64,000 nt of DNA from Nocardioides seonyuensis (GTDB lineage Bacteria > Actinomycetota > Actinomycetes > Propionibacteriales > Nocardioidaceae): positions 2,232,001 to 2,296,000 of the forward strand of contig NZ_CP038436.1 of assembly GCF_004683965.1 (NCBI RefSeq), written 5' to 3'. Shown one piece after another: positions 8,183-17,344 of the stretch. The position numbers were made by a program, and so were the translations under genes. How positions within the stretch are numbered: position 1 is the stretch's first letter; each line of letters opens with the position of its first letter. The notes under the pieces were generated by a model. The model worked only from the letters and a program-made list of their open reading frames with translations. It was not told the DNA's origin and ran no database searches.

Positions 8183-9159
8183 GAGCGCTCGTCATCCCGG
8201 AGAAGATCGGACCCGACCAAGCGACCCTCCGAGACGGCGTCCCAGAGCCAGAAGGCGCGCATCCATGGGCTGACGGCGAGCGCCTGCTCGTCGAGGTGCG
8301 AGCAGCGGCTGTGGCATTTCCAGACGTGCTGCAGAGCCGTGGCGAGTACCAGCATGGCACCGAGGCGCCGTACGTGACCGGGGGCGAGTACGCCGGCGTT
8401 GTGCTCGAGGCGCCGTCGTCGTCGCGGTTCCGCGCGGGTGATCGCATCGCGGGACTGAGCGTCTGGGGAGCCGTGGCTGAGCGCGCGCTAGGCATCCCCC
8501 GTTATGCCGTGCGGATCCCAGACGAGATGTCCTGGACGGCGGGCGCGGCCTTCTTCCTCAACTATGCGACCGCCGCCTTCGCGCTGCGTCGCGCCGGGTT
8601 CGTGGAGGCGGAGTCAGTCCTCGTCCACGGGGCCTCCGGCGGTGTGGGGACGGCGACGCTGGACCTGCTGCGGGGACGTGCTGGCCGGCTTGTCGCAGTC
8701 GTCTCGTCGGACGCCAAGGCCGCCGTCGCCCGTGACTGTGGCGCCGACGAGGTGCTCTTCACCGATCAGGAGTGGTCGCGCCAGGTGCGTGAGCTCACCG
8801 GCCACGGTGTCGACGTGGTAATCGATCCGGTGGGCGGTGACAGGTTCACGGACTCGTTGCGCGCGCTCGATGTCGGTGGCCGGCTGATGGTTGTCGGCTT
8901 CGCCGCAGGCGGCATCCCCGAGGTCCGGGTGAACCGGCTGCTGCTGCGCATCCTCAGTGTCATGGGCGTGGCCCTGGAGCCGTGGGTCCAACGCCACCCC
9001 GACTACGGACCCGAGCTCATCGACCAGCTCGAGTCGCTTGCCCAGGAGAGGCGGGTCCGGCCGTGGATCGGGACGACGCTGCGGTTCGGCCAGGCCGAGC
9101 AGGCTCTGACGACCCTTGCCAGTAGGGAAGCCCTCGGCAAGGTGGTCGTCGAGCTGTGA
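8179..9159 (+). CDS. MDR-family NADPH:quinone oxidoreductase-like / enoyl reductase
   Basis: A 326-residue medium-chain dehydrogenase/reductase without the structural zinc cysteines, so of the quinone-oxidoreductase/enoyl-reductase branch. The cofactor motif is HGASGGVGTATLDL, followed by VIDPVGGDRF. The GTG start overlaps the PucR stop (GTGA), placing it third in the ligase-PucR operon. It resembles the leftward MDR at 11188-12171 along its whole length. It may reduce an enoyl-CoA or acyl-CoA intermediate; the true substrate is unknown. It ends 4 bp from the convergent SDR. Confidence 0.85.
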   Translation: MRALVIPEKIGPDQATLRDGVPEPEGAHPWADGERLLVEVRAAAVAFPDVLQSRGEYQHGTEAPYVTGGEYAGVVLEAPSSSRFRAGDRIAGLSVWGAVAERALGIPRYAVRIPDEMSWTAGAAFFLNYATAAFALRRAGFVEAESVLVHGASGGVGTATLDLLRGRAGRLVAVVSSDAKAAVARDCGADEVLFTDQEWSRQVRELTGHGVDVVIDPVGGDRFTDSLRALDVGGRLMVVGFAAGGIPEVRVNRLLLRILSVMGVALEPWVQRHPDYGPELIDQLESLAQERRVRPWIGTTLRFGQAEQALTTLASREALGKVVVEL

Positions 9160-9163
9160 GGGC

Positions 9164-9961
9164 CTAGAGCAGGAGCGTGCCGCCGTCGACCGGGAGCCCG
9201 ACCCCGGTGATGTAGGCAGAGGCGTCGCTCGCCAGGAACACGGCCGTGCTGGCGATCTCGACCGGGTCCCCCAGACGCCCTGAAGGAATGCGTGCGTCGA
9301 TGATCTTGCGCTGGTAGTTGGGGCTGTAGTTCGCAGTGGCCTCGGTGAGGAAGATGCCGGGCATGATGGCGTTGACCCGGATGCCGCGTGCGCCCCACTG
9401 CGCGGCGAGGTCCCGGGTCATCCCCAGCACTCCAGCCTTCGCAGAACTGTATCCGGCGGCGGGCATCTTCGCCGTCGTCACAGCCATGACACTGGAGAGG
9501 TTCACCACCGCGCTCCCGGGAGGCATGACCCTGCCGGCCGCCTGGGCCATCCAGTACGAGCCGAACAGGTTGACGTCGACGACCTGGCGGAAGTGCTCGG
9601 GCGGGTCCTCGGTTGCGGGGTTGTAGTCCCCGCCGATCCCTGCGTTGTTGACCAGGATGTCGCAACCGCCGAGCTCGGCCACGGCGGTGGCGACGAAGCG
9701 GTCGCAATCCTCGACCTTCGTCACGTCGGTCTCGACGGCGACACACCGGCGTCCGAGGGCCTCGACGAGGCCCTTCGTCTCCTTCAGCATGTCGAGGCGT
9801 CGGGCGCCGATCGCGACGTCCGCGCCCGCAGCCGCCATGCCCTGTGCGATGGCCACGCCGAGACCGCTCGAGGCGCCCGTGATGACAGCCACCTTGCCGT
9901 CGAGGCGGAAGCGGTCTCGCCAGACTGTCTCGTCGTAGAGGTCTGCGTCGGCATTGGTCAT
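9164..9961 (-). CDS. SDR-family oxidoreductase
   Basis: A 265-residue classical short-chain dehydrogenase: TGASSGLGVA cofactor motif near residue 30, NNAGIGG, the NLSSVMA serine region, and YSSAK as the Tyr-x3-Lys pair. The C-terminus has TGVGLPVDGG. It converges on the MDR gene with only 4 bp between stop codons and no obvious terminator. It is transcribed away from the APH-type kinase at 10085. The substrate is not evident. Confidence 0.87.
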   Translation of the reverse strand: MTNADADLYDETVWRDRFRLDGKVAVITGASSGLGVAIAQGMAAAGADVAIGARRLDMLKETKGLVEALGRRCVAVETDVTKVEDCDRFVATAVAELGGCDILVNNAGIGGDYNPATEDPPEHFRQVVDVNLFGSYWMAQAAGRVMPPGSAVVNLSSVMAVTTAKMPAAGYSSAKAGVLGMTRDLAAQWGARGIRVNAIMPGIFLTEATANYSPNYQRKIIDARIPSGRLGDPVEIASTAVFLASDASAYITGVGLPVDGGTLLL

Positions 9962-10084
9962 GCTCCGGTTCTACACCCGTGCGACACCACATCGGACACA
10001 GCCCGGAGGCCGGCGCTGTGGGCTTCTCCAGCATCTTAGGGAGGGTGCCTTGTTCCAACCGCTGTCAGCGAGAACAGTTGGCGC

Positions 10085-11146
10085 GTGCACACCATCGGAC
10101 CTGACGAAGTAGTCGAACGAGCGACAACGGCCATGCGGCGCGTGTCCGCTCACGCCGAAGTGACCGAGCTGGGGCAGCTCGAGGGCGGGGTGTCGAGCCT
10201 CACCTACTCCTGCTTGGTGGCCGACTCCTTGGGCGAGCGACAGGTGGTGCTCAAGATCGCCCCGCCGGGACTTGCGCCGGTCCACCATCGAGACGTGTTG
10301 CGTCAGGCTCGCGTGTTGCGACTCCTCGCGGGCCTTCCCGGGTTTCCGGTCCCCGGGGTTGTTTTCGAGGACGGAGGTGACCCACCGGACGTGCCCCCGA
10401 TGTTCGGCATGGAGCTCCGCGCCGGGGACGCCTACGAGCCGGGGCTGGACATGTCCGCGAACCCACCCGCACCCGACGTGGCAGCCGAGCGGATGCTCGC
10501 GGCGGCCCGGGCTCTCGGGGTCCTCCAGACGCGGACCCCCGATGAGCTGGGGGTCGGGGAGGAGCCGGTCTCCGCGGTGCAGGACGAGCTCGACAGGTGG
10601 GAGCGGCTGTTCTCCACCGTCGACGCGGACATCGCACCCGGGCATCAGGACCTGTATCGACGCCTGTCCGAGCGGGTCCCTCGCGGGATCGAGCCGCGAA
10701 TGCTCCATGGGGACTACCGGCTGGCGAACATGCTGTTCGTCGGCCGCGACCTCGAGGCAGTCATCGACTGGGAGATCTGGTCGGTGGGGGACCCGCGCTT
10801 CGACCTGGCCTGGCTGCTCATGCACCTCAACCCCAGGCATGTCTTCCACGAGGACCGCTCCGATGCAGACGTGGCCGCCTGCTCCGCCCTGCCCTCGGCG
10901 CAGGCGATCATCGACGAGTACGTCTCGACCCGGCGCGGCCTCGGTGCGGACGAGGGCCACATCGAGGCGGTCACGACGGGTCTGGAGTGGTTCGTCGGGG
11001 TCGGCTTCTACAAGGTGGCCTCGACCATCGCCGCGATCTACAAGCGTGAGCGCAAGCTGCCTCAACCCACTCCCAAGCTGGAGGTGGCCGCCCGGCATCT
11101 CCCGGGGGTGCTCGAGGCGGGACACTCGGTCCTCGACACCGTGTGA
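10085..11146 (+). CDS. APH/ACAD10-type phosphotransferase (copy 1)
   Basis: A 353-residue kinase-fold protein of the aminoglycoside phosphotransferase superfamily. Brenner motif HGDYRLANML supplies the catalytic Asp and Asn, and VIDWEIWSVGDPRFDLAW supplies the metal-binding DxE-type motif. GGVSSLTY near residue 40 acts as the nucleotide-loop equivalent. Bacterial relatives beside acyl-CoA dehydrogenase genes resemble the ACAD10/ACAD11 N-terminal domain, which is linked to phosphorylation of hydroxyacyl substrates. Antibiotic resistance is unlikely in this context. Translation starts at GTG, and a bidirectional terminator follows the gene. Confidence 0.82.
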   Translation: MHTIGPDEVVERATTAMRRVSAHAEVTELGQLEGGVSSLTYSCLVADSLGERQVVLKIAPPGLAPVHHRDVLRQARVLRLLAGLPGFPVPGVVFEDGGDPPDVPPMFGMELRAGDAYEPGLDMSANPPAPDVAAERMLAAARALGVLQTRTPDELGVGEEPVSAVQDELDRWERLFSTVDADIAPGHQDLYRRLSERVPRGIEPRMLHGDYRLANMLFVGRDLEAVIDWEIWSVGDPRFDLAWLLMHLNPRHVFHEDRSDADVAACSALPSAQAIIDEYVSTRRGLGADEGHIEAVTTGLEWFVGVGFYKVASTIAAIYKRERKLPQPTPKLEVAARHLPGVLEAGHSVLDTV

Positions 11147-11148
11147 GA

Positions 11149-11182
11149 GCGGCCGACGCAGGGTTCCCCTGTAGTCGGCCGC
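11149..11182. terminator. Bidirectional stem-loop terminator
   Basis: GCGGCCGAC (11149-11157) pairs with GTCGGCCGC (11174-11182), and CAGGG pairs with CCCTG inside, leaving a TTC loop. It lies exactly between the convergent stops at 11146 and 11188. There is no long T tract, as is common in high-GC actinobacteria. Confidence 0.75.
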
Positions 11183-11187
11183 CCTCC

Positions 11188-12171
11188 TCAGCGGATCTCG
11201 ACGACGACCTTGCCCACTGCAGTGCGTTTCTCGAGTGCGGAGAGTGCCTCGCCGGCTCGATCCATGGGGTAGACCGCACCGATGCTGGGCCTGAGCTGGC
11301 CCTCGTCGAGCAGCGCCTGCACGCCCAGGCGGACGCGCTCGAGCGTGCCTGGGTGCTCGGTCTCCATCACGTCCATGGTGATGCCGGTCAGCGTGAGGTT
11401 GCGCAGCAGGAGTCGGTTCACCTTCACGGTCGGGATCGTTCCACCGGTGAAGCCGACGATCACGCCACGTCCTCCGACGCGCAGCGATCGCATGGTGTCG
11501 AGGAACTGATCGCCGCCCACCATGTCCACGAAGACCTCGACGCCCCGGCCATCGGTCAGGTCGCGGACCTCGGAGAGCCAGTCTCCGCCCGTCCTCACGA
11601 CGTGGCTGGCTCCCGACTTCCTTGCTGCAAGGGCCTTCGCCTCGCTCGACACAAGTGCGATCGACCGGTAGCCGAGTGAGCGGCAGAGGTCGAGGGCGCA
11701 GGAGCCGACCCCGCCGGAAGCGCCGGTGACGAGGACCGTCTCCCCAGGTTCGGCCCCGGCGCGGTCCAAGGCGTACCAGGCGGTGGAGTAGTTCATGTAG
11801 ATGCTTGCTCCCTCGACGAAGGACATCGAGTCTGGAAGCCTCACCAGGTAGTCCTCGATGGCGAGTGCCTGGTCGGCCATGGCCCCTTGCCACACGATGC
11901 CGCCGACCCGGTCGCCGACAGACACCCAGGAGTCCTCCGGGGCTTCCAGGACGACCCCGGAGAGCTCGGAGCCGCAGATGTACGGCGGCTCCACGCCGCC
12001 TTGGTACTTGCCCCACGTCTGCAAGGGGTCGATGAAGGAGAGCCCCACGGCATGCACGTCCACGAGGACGCGTCTCCCGCCCGCCCGGGGGTGGGCTCCT
12101 TCAGGGGACGGCACCTCCTTGACGACCGCGGACCCCGGTCCGTTCAACGTGTCGACGACCACGGCGCGCAT
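11188..12171 (-). CDS. MDR-family NADPH:quinone oxidoreductase-like / enoyl reductase
   Basis: A 327-residue zinc-free medium-chain reductase with cofactor motif TGASGGVGSCALDL and VDMVGGDQFLDTM. It is strongly similar to the MDR at 8179-9159. I chose ATG 12171 because it begins MRAVVVD and overlaps the stop of the upstream MaoC gene by 1 bp (TGATG), indicating translational coupling; a start at 12219 adds unconserved residues. The pairing with an enoyl-CoA hydratase suggests an enoyl-CoA reduction or hydration pair; that is inference. Confidence 0.85.
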   Translation of the reverse strand: MRAVVVDTLNGPGSAVVKEVPSPEGAHPRAGGRRVLVDVHAVGLSFIDPLQTWGKYQGGVEPPYICGSELSGVVLEAPEDSWVSVGDRVGGIVWQGAMADQALAIEDYLVRLPDSMSFVEGASIYMNYSTAWYALDRAGAEPGETVLVTGASGGVGSCALDLCRSLGYRSIALVSSEAKALAARKSGASHVVRTGGDWLSEVRDLTDGRGVEVFVDMVGGDQFLDTMRSLRVGGRGVIVGFTGGTIPTVKVNRLLLRNLTLTGITMDVMETEHPGTLERVRLGVQALLDEGQLRPSIGAVYPMDRAGEALSALEKRTAVGKVVVEIR

Positions 12172-12635
12172 CAGGCGTCCTTCTCGTAGTAGCAGGTAAA
12201 GAGGTGCTCGGCCACGCATGCCGGCTTGTCCTTGCCCTCGATCTCGAAGGTCTCGCGTGTCCTGAACTTGATCCCTTGGTCGACCGGCTCACCGTCGATC
12301 AGCTCCATCGTCATCCGGACTCGTGAACCCACCGGGACGGGGAGAAGCCAACGCACCTTGTCGTAGCCGTAGTTCAGCTGCAGAGACGTACCGGTCACCT
12401 CGAGGATCTCGTAGAAGAACTTGGGACCGAGCGCCAAGGTGAACAGGCCGTGGGCGATCACGGTGCCCGTGGGGGTCCTGGCTGCCGCCGCGGGATCGAC
12501 GTGGATCGGGTTCCAGTCCTCGGTCGCGTCCGCGAAGGCCAGAATGCGTTCCTGGGTGACGTCGTGCCACGAACTCGTGCCGATGACCCGGCCGCCCGAG
12601 GCTTGCAGCTCGGCGATGCTCAACGAAGTAGTCAT
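12171..12635 (-). CDS. MaoC-like (R)-specific enoyl-CoA hydratase
   Basis: A 154-residue single-hotdog protein. The MaoC signature FADATEDWNPIHVD, with its catalytic Asp and His, is followed by IAHGLFTLAL. Family members hydrate trans-2-enoyl-CoA to (R)-3-hydroxyacyl-CoA. ATG 12635 begins a standard-length protein; an in-frame ATG at 12671 is possible and neither has a good ribosome site. It leads a two-gene leftward unit with the MDR. A second MaoC protein lies at 58115. Confidence 0.87.
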   Translation of the reverse strand: MTTSLSIAELQASGGRVIGTSSWHDVTQERILAFADATEDWNPIHVDPAAAARTPTGTVIAHGLFTLALGPKFFYEILEVTGTSLQLNYGYDKVRWLLPVPVGSRVRMTMELIDGEPVDQGIKFRTRETFEIEGKDKPACVAEHLFTCYYEKDA

Positions 12636-12811
12636 GTGGACAGACAAGCCGGTCGCGTGGGGCAGATCCATCTCGTCTGCTCGCCCGTGCTGGAGAATCC
12701 CACACCATTCACAGTGCAGCTAGGGGCCGGCCTGGAGCCGGTCGACGTACGGTCCAGGGACCGCCGGGTCCGCTCGTCAAGCGGCCTGCCAAGTTCCCAG
12801 GAGGCTCCAAA

Positions 12812-14053
12812 ATGGACTGGTCGATTCCCAAGGACATCACCGAGTTCATCGTCAAGATCGATGACTTCATCGCTGCTGAACTGAAGCCGATCGAGGAGGA
12901 GAACCAGGAATTCTTCGACCACCGCCGCGAGTTCAGCCGGACAGACCTCGAGCGGGACGGATTCCCGGCCGCCCGATGGCTGGAGATCCTCGCGGAACTT
13001 CGTCGCCGCGCAGACGCTGCGGGTCTGTACCGCTACCCGCTGCCGGCTGCACTGGGCGGCCAGGACGGGTCCAACCTCGCCATGGCAATGATTCGCGAGC
13101 ACTTGACCTCGCTCGGGCCTGGGCTGCACTTCCCCCACCATGACGAGCACTCGGTGGTGGCGAATCTGCCGATCGCCCTGGTCCTCCTCGAGTACGGCAC
13201 CCACCTACAGAAGGAGCAGTACCTCGATCGCCATGTCTCCGGAGAGATCGAGATCGCCTTCGGGCTCACGGAACCGGGCCACGGCAGCGACGCGACGTTC
13301 ATCGAGACGACTGCTCGCAGGGACGGGGACGACTGGATCATCAACGGAGCCAAGCGCTTCAACAGCCTCTCGGACGCCGCGGAGGCTGACCTCGTCTTTG
13401 CCCGCACCTCGGGCGAGGACGGAAAGGCAGACGGGATCACGGCGTTCCTGGTCCCGACAGATTCCGAGGGCTTCTCGATCCCGTTCAACCACTGGACCAT
13501 CAGCATGCCGAGCGACCATCCTGAGGTGCATCTCAAGGACGTTCGCGTTCCTTCGTCGGCTGTCGTGGGTGAGGTGGGGCGTGGGCTCGACTGTGCGCAG
13601 CTGTTCATTCACGAGAACCGCACCCGTCAGGCGGCTTCGTCATTGGGCGCCGCTCAGTTCTGCATCAACCAGAGCGTCAAGTACGCACAGGAGCGTGTCG
13701 CCTTCGGTAAGCCGCTCGCCCAGCACCAGGGGATTCAGTGGCAACTCGTGGAGCTGCAGACCGAAGCTGAGCTGGTGCGCAACACACTTCACAAGACGGC
13801 CGCGATGATGGACGAGAGCGGAAGAACCTCCGTCTCGGACAAGGTCGCGATGGTCAACGTTCGGGGCAACCAGCTCGCGTGTAAAGCCGCAGACCGAGCG
13901 ATGCAGATTCACGGCGGCATGGGTTACACCCGAGCCCTTCCCTTCGAGCAGATCTATCGCCACCACAGGCGATACCGCATCACCGAGGGTACGGACGAGG
14001 TGCAGTTCCGCCGGATTGCTGCGGCGATGTTCGACTTCAAGTCGGCTGGCTGA
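12812..14053 (+). CDS. Acyl-CoA dehydrogenase (copy 1)
   Basis: A 413-residue FAD-dependent acyl-CoA dehydrogenase. It shows FGLTEPGHGSDAT and GAKRFNS (FAD/substrate region), ERVAFGKPLAQHQ, and near the C-terminus QIHGGMGYTR and ITEGTDEVQFRRIAA, where the Glu before GT is the likely catalytic base. A strong CCAGGAGG ribosome site precedes ATG 12812. It would oxidise an acyl-CoA to the enoyl-CoA, passing electrons to ETF. The upstream region holds CGGTCC-AG-GGACCG but not the 11-bp operator seen before other ACADs. The monofunctional ACAD fold is clear, the substrate is not. Confidence 0.9.
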   Translation: MDWSIPKDITEFIVKIDDFIAAELKPIEEENQEFFDHRREFSRTDLERDGFPAARWLEILAELRRRADAAGLYRYPLPAALGGQDGSNLAMAMIREHLTSLGPGLHFPHHDEHSVVANLPIALVLLEYGTHLQKEQYLDRHVSGEIEIAFGLTEPGHGSDATFIETTARRDGDDWIINGAKRFNSLSDAAEADLVFARTSGEDGKADGITAFLVPTDSEGFSIPFNHWTISMPSDHPEVHLKDVRVPSSAVVGEVGRGLDCAQLFIHENRTRQAASSLGAAQFCINQSVKYAQERVAFGKPLAQHQGIQWQLVELQTEAELVRNTLHKTAAMMDESGRTSVSDKVAMVNVRGNQLACKAADRAMQIHGGMGYTRALPFEQIYRHHRRYRITEGTDEVQFRRIAAAMFDFKSAG

Positions 14054-14090
14054 GGGCTCGGTAGCGCTTGGCAATCACCCAAGACCAGTC

Positions 14091-14119
14091 TTGCGACTTT
14101 GGTCAGACCATTCTATAGT
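14091..14119 (+). promoter_or_regulatory. Promoter with perfect FadR-like operator
   Basis: TTGCGA (14091-14096) and TATAGT (14114-14119) are spaced by 17 bp. The perfect palindrome TGGTCAGACCA fills 14100-14110 in the spacer. This is the clearest of the set and drives the ACAD-ligase pair beginning at 14186. Confidence 0.75.
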
Positions 14120-14185
14120 TGCGACTAATTGGTCATTGCCGGTCTCGCTCCGGGCGGTCGGCGCCTCCTACGACGGGAGCAGCGA

Positions 14186-15382
14186 ATGGATCTGCGGGAC
14201 GCCCCCGACGAAGCGGCTTTCCGCGCCAGGGTTCGTGAGTGGCTGGCGACGACGTTGCCATCGCTTCCCTGGCCGGAGCCGCACGGGCTCGAGGAAAAGG
14301 TTCCGTTCTGGCGAGAGTGGCAGCGGCAGCTCCACGACGCGGGCCTGGCCGGACTCACCTGGCCGAAGGAGTACGGCGGTCAAGGGCTGGACGAGCGGAT
14401 GCGCGCGATCTTCAGCGAGGAGTGCGACCGCTCCGGAGCCCCAGAGCGCCTGAACATCATCGGCGAGGACTTCTGCGGCCCCACCATCGCGCACTACGGC
14501 ACGCCGGAGCAGAAGGAGCGCCTGCTGACCCCCATCCTCACCGGCGAGGAGATCTGGTGCCAGCTCTTCTCCGAACCGGAGGCCGGCTCCGACCTGGCGA
14601 GCCTGCGCACCAAGGCCACCCGGGTTGAGGGAGGGTGGCGCATCAACGGGCAGAAGATGTGGACCAGTCGCGCCCAGATCGCGGCACACGCCATCCTGCT
14701 CGCGCGGACCGGCGGCACCGACCCCGACAAGCAGCGGCACAAGGGCATCACGTTCTTCCTGCTCCCGATGGACAGTGACGGCATCACGGTCAAGCCCCTG
14801 CGGCACATGCTGGGGGAGGCGGAGTTCAACGAGGTGTTCCTCGACGACGTCTTCATCCCGGACGAGCTCGTGGTGGGCGAGGTCGACCAGGGCTGGCAGG
14901 TCGCTATGGGCACTCTGGCCTTCGAGCGCGTCGCGATCGCGACGGGCCGTGTCAACACGAGCAAGGCGGTCGCCGACATCATCGATGACGTCCGCGGAAT
15001 GACGGACTCCGCGGGCGAGCCACTCGGCGCGGACCCCAGGATCAGGCAGACGATCGCGGACCTGTGGTCGCGTGCCCTGATCCACCGGGCCATCGGCCAG
15101 CGCGTGATCACGGGCGCGGCCGCCGGCGCTCCTCCCGGTCCCGTCACCTCCATCGGCAAGCTCTACTTCTGTCCACTGGTGGAGAACTTGGCGGACTTCC
15201 GGTTGTCCTTCGCGCCGTTGGGCGGTCAGTTCCAGATGGCCGACCACGAGGGTCAGGAAGACGACGTCTCGGCGTGGCTGCGCCTGGCCAACCAGGGCCG
15301 CGGTACCGCGATCGCCGGCGGCTCCACCTACATCCAGAGAAACATCGCTGCCGAGCGGCTCCTCGGCATGCCTCGGTCGTGA
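14186..15382 (+). CDS. Acyl-CoA dehydrogenase (copy 2)
   Basis: A 398-residue acyl-CoA dehydrogenase with LFSEPEAGSDLASL, INGQKMWTS, LGEAEFNEVFLDDVFIP and a C-terminal IAGGSTYIQRNIAAERLLG. The last segment has GGS where many family members have EGT, so the active-site base is not obvious at that position. ATG 14186 is chosen for the GGGAG ribosome site 6 nt upstream; an upstream in-frame start at 14129 lies only a few bases from the predicted transcription start. It is followed 12 bp later by the ligase at 15395. Confidence 0.88.
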   Translation: MDLRDAPDEAAFRARVREWLATTLPSLPWPEPHGLEEKVPFWREWQRQLHDAGLAGLTWPKEYGGQGLDERMRAIFSEECDRSGAPERLNIIGEDFCGPTIAHYGTPEQKERLLTPILTGEEIWCQLFSEPEAGSDLASLRTKATRVEGGWRINGQKMWTSRAQIAAHAILLARTGGTDPDKQRHKGITFFLLPMDSDGITVKPLRHMLGEAEFNEVFLDDVFIPDELVVGEVDQGWQVAMGTLAFERVAIATGRVNTSKAVADIIDDVRGMTDSAGEPLGADPRIRQTIADLWSRALIHRAIGQRVITGAAAGAPPGPVTSIGKLYFCPLVENLADFRLSFAPLGGQFQMADHEGQEDDVSAWLRLANQGRGTAIAGGSTYIQRNIAAERLLGMPRS

Positions 15383-15394
15383 AGGAGAGCTGAA

Positions 15395-17341
15395 TTGACC
15401 TACGTCTGGAACCCCTCGGCGGACTACCTCGAGAACGCCAACGTCCGACGGCTGATGCGTCGTCTGGGGGTGTCCACGATCGAGGAACTGCGCGAGCGCT
15501 CGGTCGCCGACATCGGCGCTTTCTGGGGGGAGGTCGTCTCCGACCTGGAGATTCCCTTCCATACCCCGTATCGCTCGGTCGTCGATCTGAGCCGCGGGAT
15601 CGAGTGGCCGGAGTGGTTCGTCGATGGCGGCCTCAACGCCGCGGAGGCGTGCCTGGGTAAGTGGGCGGCTCGGACGCCGCAGGCGATGGCGGTGGTGCAC
15701 GAGGACGAGGCCGGTCGGGTCACCCGACTCACCTATGCCGAGCTTGCCGACGAGGTGGCCCGACTTCAAGGGGGCCTGCGCACACTCGGGGTGGGCAAGG
15801 GAGACGCGGTCGCGGTCTTCCTGCCGATGATTCCCGAGGCCGTCGTTGCGACCTACGCCGTCGCCGGCCTGGGAGCGATGTTGGTGCCGCTCTTCTCCGG
15901 CTTCGCCGCTGCAGCGATCGCCAGTCGGATCCAGGACGCCTCCGCCAAGGCGGTGATCAGTGCCGACGGCACCCTTCGCCGGGGGCGGGCGACGTCGATG
16001 CTTCCTGCCCTCCGGGAGGCCCTCACGTCCTGCCCCACCGTGCAAGCGGTGGTGGTGGTCGACAACGTCGGCACGACCGGCGAGCTCGGGGAGCGAGAGC
16101 ACGCCTGGACCGACATCATCACCTCCGAGCCGGAGAGGGCGGTCGAACCGACGGCGTCCAGCGACGTTCTCCTGTTGGCCTACACGTCCGGCACGACCGG
16201 CAAGCCCAAGGGGGCCGTGCACACGCACGCCGGCTTCGTCACGAAGACCGCCTCTGAGGTCTCCTACGCCTTCGATATCAACGAAGGACGGACCTTCTTC
16301 TGGGTGACGGACATGGGCTGGATCATGGGGCCGCTGTCGATCTTCGGAACGCACGGATCTGGCGGAACGCTCCTCCTGTACGAAGGTTCTGTCGACGTGC
16401 CGGACACCAACCGGCTGTGGCAGCTCGTCGAGGACCACTCCGTGTCCATGCTGGGCGTCAGTCCGACCCTCATCCGCACTCTCAAGGCAGCCGGTGGCGT
16501 GCCTGAACAGGAGCTGGGCAGCGTGCGGACCCTCGGTTCCACAGGTGAGCCGTGGGACCCCGAGTCCTACGAGTGGCTGGCGCGCGACGTGTTCGACGAG
16601 CGCGTCCCGGTCATCAACTTCTCCGGCGGAACCGAGGTGGGCGGCTCGTTCCTGTGCCCCTACCCCGTCGAGGCGATCCGGAGCTGCTCGCTCGGTGGGC
16701 CGGCTCTGGGGATGGATGTCGATGTCGTCGACGACAATGCCCAACCGGTCCGAGGCCAGATCGGTGAACTGGTGTGCCGCCAGCCCTGGCCCTCCATAAC
16801 CAGAGGCGTGTGGAACGACGACGCGCGTGGTACGCGCTACCACGAGTCCTACTGGTCAACGTTCGACGGACTGTGGCGCCACGGTGACTTTGCGTTGGTG
16901 GACGAGAGCGGCAGCTGGTTCATCCTTGGACGGTCCGACGACGTCATGAATGTCGCGGGGAAGCGAGTCGCCCCGGCCGAGATCGAGTCCATCGTCGCCA
17001 CCGAGCCCAGCGTGGCCGAGTGCGCTGTGGTGGGCATCCCTGACGCCACCAAGGGCGAGGCGGTGTGGGTCTTCTACGTGCCCAAGGTCTCCGCGTCGGA
17101 GGAGGAGGAACTGGAGATCGAGGCTCGGATCAAGTCGCGGGTGGCTGCAGGGGTCGGAAAGCCTTTCACGCCGAGCCGCGTCGTTCGCGCTGACCACCTG
17201 CCCAAGACCCGGTCGGCCAAGATCCTTCGGCGGGCGATCCGTGCGGCCGTCCTCGACCAGGACGCCGGCGATCTTTCGGGGGCGGAGAACCCCGAGGCAG
17301 TCATCGAGATCCGCGAGCGCTCCCGGGGCTGGCGTGACTGA
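15395..17341 (+). CDS. Acetyl-CoA-synthetase-like acyl-CoA ligase
   Basis: A 648-residue adenylate-forming ligase of the acetyl/propionyl-CoA synthetase branch, longer than the three 550-residue ligases in this window. It has an ACS-type N-terminal helical cap, the ATP loop AYTSGTTGKPKGAVHTH near residues 265-280, SGGTEVGGSF, GRSDDVMNVAGKRVAPAEIE and KTRSAKILRR with the catalytic lysine. It starts at TTG with AAGGAGAG upstream. The pairing with ACAD copy 2 suggests a short or branched acid substrate; acetate itself is possible. It ends 3 bp from the convergent GntR gene. Confidence 0.9.
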   Translation: MTYVWNPSADYLENANVRRLMRRLGVSTIEELRERSVADIGAFWGEVVSDLEIPFHTPYRSVVDLSRGIEWPEWFVDGGLNAAEACLGKWAARTPQAMAVVHEDEAGRVTRLTYAELADEVARLQGGLRTLGVGKGDAVAVFLPMIPEAVVATYAVAGLGAMLVPLFSGFAAAAIASRIQDASAKAVISADGTLRRGRATSMLPALREALTSCPTVQAVVVVDNVGTTGELGEREHAWTDIITSEPERAVEPTASSDVLLLAYTSGTTGKPKGAVHTHAGFVTKTASEVSYAFDINEGRTFFWVTDMGWIMGPLSIFGTHGSGGTLLLYEGSVDVPDTNRLWQLVEDHSVSMLGVSPTLIRTLKAAGGVPEQELGSVRTLGSTGEPWDPESYEWLARDVFDERVPVINFSGGTEVGGSFLCPYPVEAIRSCSLGGPALGMDVDVVDDNAQPVRGQIGELVCRQPWPSITRGVWNDDARGTRYHESYWSTFDGLWRHGDFALVDESGSWFILGRSDDVMNVAGKRVAPAEIESIVATEPSVAECAVVGIPDATKGEAVWVFYVPKVSASEEEELEIEARIKSRVAAGVGKPFTPSRVVRADHLPKTRSAKILRRAIRAAVLDQDAGDLSGAENPEAVIEIRERSRGWRD

Positions 17342-17344
17342 GAG

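Noticed and set aside
10085..11146. Aminoglycoside resistance by the APH-type genes
   Set aside because: The fold is shared, but these proteins resemble the ACAD10-linked group and lie among acyl-CoA genes. No resistance context was seen.
9971..12016. Minus-strand open frame of 681 codons
   Set aside because: It crosses a clear bidirectional terminator and two genuine genes, and its sequence has Arg/Gly-rich low complexity typical of a shadow frame.
12752..12765. CGGTCC-AG-GGACCG as another FadR-like site
   Set aside because: The spacing differs (even symmetry, 2-bp centre) and the ACCA half is missing. It may be a chance inverted repeat before ACAD copy 1.
14168..16843. Open frame of 891 codons on the minus strand
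   Set aside because: It lies fully opposite an ACAD and a ligase with clear family motifs. Long antisense frames are expected in high-GC coding DNA, and its translation is rich in Arg/His/Gly without any motif.
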